Source: Candidatus Protistibacter heckmannii (GTDB lineage: Bacteria > Pseudomonadota > Gammaproteobacteria > Burkholderiales > Burkholderiaceae). From it: 64,000 nucleotides of DNA. The stretch is taken from NCBI GenBank assembly GCA_025050535.1, contig JALBVF010000002.1, positions 210,001 to 274,000 on the forward strand, written 5' to 3'. Made by a program: the position numbers and the translations under genes. The notes beneath the pieces are model-generated. The model had not been told where the DNA came from. It made no database searches and saw nothing but the letters and a program-made list of their open reading frames with translations. Position 1 is the first letter of the stretch; the number at the start of each line of letters is the position of its first letter. This document shows, piece after piece, positions 59,276-64,000 of the stretch.

Positions 59276-60964
59276 ATGCGCCGCTCTGCCCCATCCGCTG
59301 TTGCCATTTCCGCCCCGCTTCTTCCTTTCCTCCCGCCCCCGCCCGCACACCGCCCTTGAACGCCGAAGCCAGTCCTCCCTGGCCTCGGGTCTGGTCCTGA
59401 GCCTCGCGGCGGCGGCCGTGCTCGCCGGCTGCGGCAGCAAGGCGAGCCTGTCCACCGCGGAAGTCCCGCGCGCAGGCATCGCCAAGATCGACACCGTGGT
59501 CGTGATCTACGCGGAGAACCGCGCCTTCTACAACCTCTACGGCCGGTTCCCCGGCGCCAACGGCATCCCCGGTGTGAACCCCTCGGCCAAGGGCGAATAC
59601 ATCCCGCAGAAAGACGTCGACGGCAAGGTGCTCGCCTCGCTGCCGCCCACCTGGGGCAGCGTGACCGCGCCCGGCCAGGCCAAGGTCGTGACCCAGGCAC
59701 AGTCCACCGGCCTGCCAAACAAGCCCTTTCAGATCGACGCCGCCTCGGGCCTGGACGTGGACGCCGCGGTCACCACGCGCGATCTGGTCCACCGCTATTA
59801 CAACAACATCATGCAGATCAACGGCGGCAAGAACGACATGTTCGCCGCCTATTTGGACGCCGGCGGCCTGTCGATGGGCTATTACGACGGCAGCAAGATG
59901 GCGATGTGGAAAGTGGCGCGCGAATACGTGCTGGCCGACAACTTCTTCATGGGCGCCTTCCAGAACCACCAATGCCTGATCTGCGTCTGCACGCCGCAGT
60001 ATCCTGACGCCGAGAAGCTGCCAGGTGCCAGGCAGATCACCAAGATCGACGTCGACGCGTAAGGCAACTTCCAGCGCCTGACGCCCGCCGCCGGCGCGCC
60101 GACCTCGGCCCCGCAGGGCGCCCCTAAGTGGCTGCACGACGGCACGCTCACGCCGCGCAAAAAGAACGGCATATACTACGATCAACACCATGCAGACCGC
60201 CTACCAGCCCAGCACGGTGGCGCCAGCCACCGCGGACCCGATGCGCAGATACGCGGACTCGGCCAACGCCGACACCCTGCCGCCGCAGACGCAGAAGACC
60301 ATCGCCGATCTGCTCAATGCCAAAGGCACGGACTTGGCCTGGTACACCGGCTCCTGGACCAGCACCATGGCCGAGGGCTAGCGCAAGTTCGGCCGGCCCA
60401 CGCCGAACTTCCAGTTCCACCATCAGCCGTTCAACTACTACGCGAATTTCGATCCGGTGAACCGCGCCGCCTATCGCGCCGCCCATCTGCGCGACTTCGA
60501 CAGCGACTTCCTGCGCGACGCGGCGGCCGGCAAGCTGCCGGTGGTGACCTTCTACAAGCCGCAGGGCAATCTGAACCAGCACGCCGGCTATGCCAGCGTG
60601 GCCGACGGCGACGCGCATATCGCCGGCCTGATCGAGAAACTCAAGCAGAGCCCGCAGTGGGAACGGATGCCGATCGTCGTGACCTACGACGAGAACGGCG
60701 GCTTCTGGGATCACGCCACGCCGCCCAAGGCCGACCAGTGGGGACCCGGGCTCGCGCGTACCGGCGATCATCGTCTCGCCCTTCGCCAAGCGCGGCTACG
60801 TGGATTCCTCGCTCTACGACACCTCGTCGATCCTGCGCTTCATCACGCGCCGCTGGTCGCTGCCCATGCTCGACGGCATCAAGGAGCGGGACCGCGCGGT
60901 CTCGCTCTCCGGCGGCCAGCCGATCGGCGATCTGACCGGCGCGCTGGATTTCGGCAAGAACTAG
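59276..60964 (+). pseudogene. Phosphoesterase/acid phosphatase (AcpA/phospholipase C-like), broken
   Basis: A lipoprotein signal is visible (VLSLAAAAVLAGCGSKASL). The catalytic core follows with VVVIYAENRAFYNLYGRFPG (Asn/Glu metal site), ADNFFMGAFQNHQCLICVCT and VVTYDENGGFWDHATPPKAD, typical of the PF04185 phosphoesterase family. Lesions: frame uncertainty at the 5' end, TAA at 60060-60062, a frame change between 60110 and 60190, TAG at 60379-60381 after STMAEG, and a frame change near 60745. The end IGDLTGALDFGKN is still readable. It would have been exported to release phosphate or head groups. Confidence 0.85.
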
Positions 60965-61039
60965 GCGGAGAGCCGGCGGTGGCTTGAAGCCCGGCCTCGG
61001 GTGCTGGTTTCAGGCGCTGATTTCGGGCGCCGGTCGCTA

Positions 61040-61752
61040 TCCATTCCGCGCTAAGCCGGCCGCAGATGCCGCGCACGAACTCCAGCGCATGTGCACCATC
61101 GCCATGCAGGCAGACGGTCTACGCATGGATCGGCACCCACTCGCCGTTGATCGCGCGCACCTTGCCTTCCTTGATCATCGTCAGCGTCTGCGCCAAGGTC
61201 TGGCTTTCGTCCTCGATCATCGCGCTGGGCAGCTTGCGGCTCACGAGACTTCCGTCGGCGTTGTAGGTGCGGTCGGCGAAGAGCTCCTCCACCGCGCGCA
61301 GTCCGGCCGCATGCGCGGCGCGGATCAGCTCGCTGCCGGCCAGGCCGAAGAGCGCCAACCCAGGATCGAAGTCGCGCACCGCGGCGGCAATCGCATCGGC
61401 CATCGCGCGGTCTCGGGCCGCCTGGTTGTAGAGCGCGCCATGCGCCTTGACGTGGGCGAGCCGGCCGCCCTGCGCCTTGGCGATCGCGGCTAGCGCGCCG
61501 ATCTGATAGAGCACGCCCGCGTGGACCTCCTCGGGCGGCAGCTGCATTTCATTGCGGCCGAAGTTCTCGCGGTCGGGAAAGCTCGGATGCGCGCCGATCG
61601 ACACGCCCTCGCGCAGCGCCCAGGCGACCGTGCGCCGCATCGCCCGCATGCCAGCCGCAGGCGACGTTGGCCGAGCTCACCAGGGCGAGCAGCGCTTCGT
61701 CGGTATCGCAGCCCTCGCCGAGATTCGCATTCAAATCCACCTTCATGTCCAT
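61040..61752 (-). pseudogene. pxpA: 5-oxoprolinase subunit A (PxpA/YcsF, LamB family), broken
   Basis: [20 protein letters not shown] and [13 protein letters not shown], a frame change near 61645, then [40 protein letters not shown] and [23 protein letters not shown] at 61119-61121 follows GEWVPIHA, and the tail TVCLHGDGAHALEFVRGI continues in frame. Two lesions. PxpA with PxpBC cleaves 5-oxoproline to glutamate; pxpB and pxpC are not in the window. The 3' limit is approximate. Confidence 0.85.
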
Positions 61753-61986
61753 CCCCGCAGATTGGATCAAGCGATATGGTAATCCTTCGCCTCGCGCCAA
61801 GCCCTCCGATGCAGGACAACTTGCGCGGGTTGTCGGCGCAAGAGGCCGATCGATGCGCCGGCGCTGGAGGAAACCGCCCAGTCTTGGCGCAATGACGCGG
61901 CGCCGGGCGGCGGCGCGCCGGCATCGACCGGCGGCGGTACAAACACACAACGGAGAAAGCCGCCGCATAACAACAAGGAGACATGC

Positions 61987-63054
61987 ATGATGAGCCGCAG
62001 ACACTTCATCAAGAACGCGGGCGCGCTGGCGGGGCTGGCCTTCTGCGGCTGCTGCCTGACGGACGCACGGGCGAAGACGGGCGGCGACGGCAAGGCCAAG
62101 AGCGCCTTCCCCATCATCAAGGGCAAGTGCGTCAAGACCATCGACATCCACTCGCACTGCTATTTCCACGAATCCCTGGCCCTGGCCGCGGGCGGCGAGA
62201 AGGCGGTGCTGCCGCCGGTGAAGGGCCAGCAGGAGCATTTCATCAGCATCGAGGAACGCCTTGCGGCGATGGACAAGATGGGCATCGACATGGAGGTGCT
62301 CAACATCAACCCGTTCTGGTACAAGGCAGAGCGCGACGCCGTGGCGGAGATCGTGCGCATCAACAACGAAAAGCTTGCTGAACTCTGCGCGCTGCAGCCC
62401 AAGCGCTTCGCCGCCTTCGCCTCGCTCTCTCTGCAGTTCCCGGAGCTGGCGGTGCAGCAGCTCGAGACCGCGGTCAAGAAGCAGGGCCTGCGCGGCGCGG
62501 CCATCGGCGGCAGCGTGGCGGGCGAGGACTTCTCCGATCCAAAATACCATCCGGTCTGGGCCAAGGCCGAGGAGCTGGTCGCTGTGCTCTTCATCCATCC
62601 ACAGAGCACGCCCGATCTGGCCAAGCGCTTCAAGGGAAACGGCTGGCTGTCGAACACCATCGGCAATCCGCTGGACACCACGATCGCGCTCGAGCATCTG
62701 ATCTACGAAGGCACGCTGGATAAATTTCCCAGCCTGAAGATCGTGGCCGCCCACGGCGGCGGCTATCTCGGCTCCTACGCGCCGCGCATGGACCGCAGCT
62801 TCTTCATCTCGCCGCAGAACTGCGACAGCAGCATCGTCCTGAAAAAGAAGCCCAGCGAATATCTCAAGCAGATTTACTTCGACGCGCTGGTCTTCACGCC
62901 CGAGGCGGTGCACCACCTCGCCGCCGAAGTCGGGGCCAGCCAGTTCGTGCTAGGCACCGACTTCCCGATCCCCTGGTAGCTCGATCCGGCGGCGCCGGTG
63001 CTCGCGGCCCCCTGTCTTACCGACGCGCAGCGCCTTCTTGGAATCAAGCTATGA
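61987..63054 (+). pseudogene. Amidohydrolase (ACMSD-like TIM barrel), Tat-exported, in-frame TAG
   Basis: A twin-arginine signal ([20 protein letters not shown]) precedes an amidohydrolase-2 barrel: [16 protein letters not shown] (metal His-x-His), [35 protein letters not shown] and [11 protein letters not shown] (metal Asp). TAG at 62977-62979 follows this motif; the frame continues LDPAAPVLAAPCLTDAQRLL to a TGA that overlaps the GST start (ATGA). The truncated 330-residue product lacks only the last helix, so partial function cannot be excluded. Confidence 0.82.
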
Positions 63055-63678
63055 GTCAGTTGAAAATCTGGGGCCTCGCCAATTCGATCAACGTGCAGAA
63101 GATCCTCTGGTGCTGCGAGGAACTGAACATGCCCTATGAGCGCATCGACGCGGGCATGAATTTCGGCGTGAACAAGACGCCGGAATACAAGGCGATGAAT
63201 CCCAACGGTCTTGTTCCGACCATCGAGGACGACGGTTTCGTCCTCGGGGAATCGCACAGCATCCTGTGCTACCTGGCGCGCAAGCACAGCGGCGCGAAGC
63301 TGCTCCCGGCGGACCCTCAGGGCAGCGCGCGCATCGAACAGCGGATGGACTGGGCCTACACCTCCGCCTGGATTCCCACGCGCGTGATCTTCTGGACCCT
63401 GGTGCGAACGCCGCCAGAGCAGCGCAACATGGCCGAGGTGGAAACCAACCGTCAGATGCTTCTCGGCTATCTCGAGACCGCCGAGAAGCATCTGGAGAAG
63501 CACGCCTACTTCGCCGGCGATGCGTTCAGCCTGGCGGACATTCCGTGTGGGCGTGATCGCCTTCCGCTGGTTCAACCTGGACATCGAGCTGCCTGAGCTG
63601 CCGAACATCCGCCGCTGGTATGCCCAGGTCACCGCGCGGCCCGCCTTCCAGAAGTACTGCGCCGCGCCGCTGAATTGA
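63051..63678 (+). pseudogene. Glutathione S-transferase family protein, one-base frameshift
   Basis: Thioredoxin-like N-domain LKIWGLANSINVQKILWCCE, GLVPTIEDDGFVLGESHSIL and the helical domain HLEKHAYFAGDAFSLADIP, then at about 63544 one extra base (CCGTGTGGGC) shifts the frame; removing it restores VGVIAFRWFNLDIELPELPN and IRRWYAQVTARPAFQKYCAA. Translationally coupled to the amidohydrolase gene. An intact enzyme would have about 208 residues. Confidence 0.86.
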
Positions 63679-63753
63679 CGCGCGGGCCGACAGCATCCGA
63701 AGAGACACACTGCAGCACCCTTACTACAACAAGACGCACGACAGGAAACCAGC

Positions 63754-64000
63754 ATGAAACGCATCGCCGAATCAGTGGCCGCGCTCGCCGCCGCCATGGG
63801 TTGTTCCCTCGCTTTTTCGCAGTCCGTTCCCGAAATCCCCTTCGATTCGGTGCCAAACCCGGTGAAGATGCCCAAGAACATGTATCTGGGCGAAGTCAGC
63901 GGCATCGCACTCAATTCCAAGGGCCATATCTTCGTGCTCAACCGCGGCAACACGAACAGCCCGGCCTATTCGGCCGCCGCCACACAGCTGCTGGAGTTCG
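63754..64000 (+). CDS. Secreted NHL/beta-propeller-type protein (5' part, runs off window)
   Basis: 82 visible residues after an AGGAAACC site: a Sec signal (MKRIAESVAALAAAMGCSLA to FSQ) and YLGEVSGIALNSKGHIFVLN, the first blade pattern of NHL-repeat or peptidyl-alpha-hydroxyglycine lyase-like propellers. It follows the amidohydrolase-GST pair on the same strand, so the three may have formed one accessory operon. No damage in the visible part; the 3' end is outside the window. Confidence 0.7.
   Translation, partial: MKRIAESVAALAAAMGCSLAFSQSVPEIPFDSVPNPVKMPKNMYLGEVSGIALNSKGHIFVLNRGNTNSPAYSAAATQLLEF

Noticed and set aside
23971-62979. Reassigned amber codon (many in-frame TAGs)
   Set aside because: TAA and TGA also interrupt genes, frameshifts are as common, and intact genes such as rpsI and anmK end in TAG.

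Overview
The window is GC-rich chromosomal DNA that looks like a betaproteobacterium of the Burkholderiales type. That placement rests on remembered gene order, not a database search: purH-ruvC-ruvA-ruvB, rplM-rpsI-erpA next to anmK/tyrS, DUF971-ubiE-Tim44-ubiJ-ubiB followed further on by fmdB-DUF502-aspS-nudB, and a very long FAD/Fe-S dehydrogenase. The striking property is decay. About seventeen metabolic genes are broken by frameshifts, in-frame stops or deletions, and seven IS630-family insertions sit in 64 kb. Information-processing, quinone, isoprenoid and pyrimidine genes are intact. This pattern fits a lineage that recently became host-restricted or passed a severe bottleneck (inference).

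Layout. 1-3.4 kb: purH end, ruvCAB, intact queuosine-precursor transporter. 3.4-8.1 kb: broken ybhB-like gene, tyrS, anmK, a 36-nt tandem repeat, erpA, rpsI, rplM. 8.4-13.7 kb: IS copy A, OsmC-family gene, rnpB, pyrC, two gene remnants fused by a deletion, IS copy B. 13.7-18.8 kb: class II glutamine amidotransferase, a complete glutamate/aspartate ABC transporter (gltIJKL), the 3' half of a glutamate dehydrogenase, a thioesterase. 18.9-28.0 kb: broken aldehyde dehydrogenase with a divergent LysR gene and a T-N11-A box, then a TetR-headed beta-oxidation operon in which three of four enzymes are broken. 28.0-37.8 kb: IS copy C, broken CoA-transferase, DUF429, exonuclease/phosphatase-family gene, nudB, aspS, DUF502, zinc ribbon, a symporter gene with two nonsense codons, IS copy D. 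37.8-46.7 kb: ubiB, ubiJ, Tim44-like, ubiE, DUF971, HIT, giant FAD/Fe-S protein. 46.8-53.9 kb: IS copy E (doubly deleted), YqaA-like, ilvA, dead queF, remnants of hmgA, an SDR and an acyl-CoA synthetase, and a second, older IS630 element (G). 54.0-58.0 kb: ispH, FKBP, broken radC, rpmB, rpmG, fatty-acid desaturase. 58.1-64 kb: full-length IS copy F, then broken phosphoesterase, pxpA-like, amidohydrolase and GST genes and the start of an NHL-type secreted protein.

How the pieces fit. Fatty-acid degradation (acyl-CoA synthetase, acyl-CoA dehydrogenase, FadB-like, thiolase), tyrosine degradation (hmgA), glycerate and 5-oxoproline use and glutamate dehydrogenase are lost, while uptake of acidic amino acids and essential biosynthesis are kept. 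Queuosine synthesis has lost preQ0 reductase (two stops and the catalytic Cys replaced) but keeps the precursor transporter, suggesting salvage.

The mobile elements are the most unusual part. Copies A-E carry an identical 296-bp internal deletion that shifts the transposase frame, so a non-autonomous derivative has spread. The only full-length relative in the window (F) is itself killed by two stops, and E and F share substitutions that point to exchange between copies. Several insertions lie exactly at gene edges; two supply the stop codon of the host gene.
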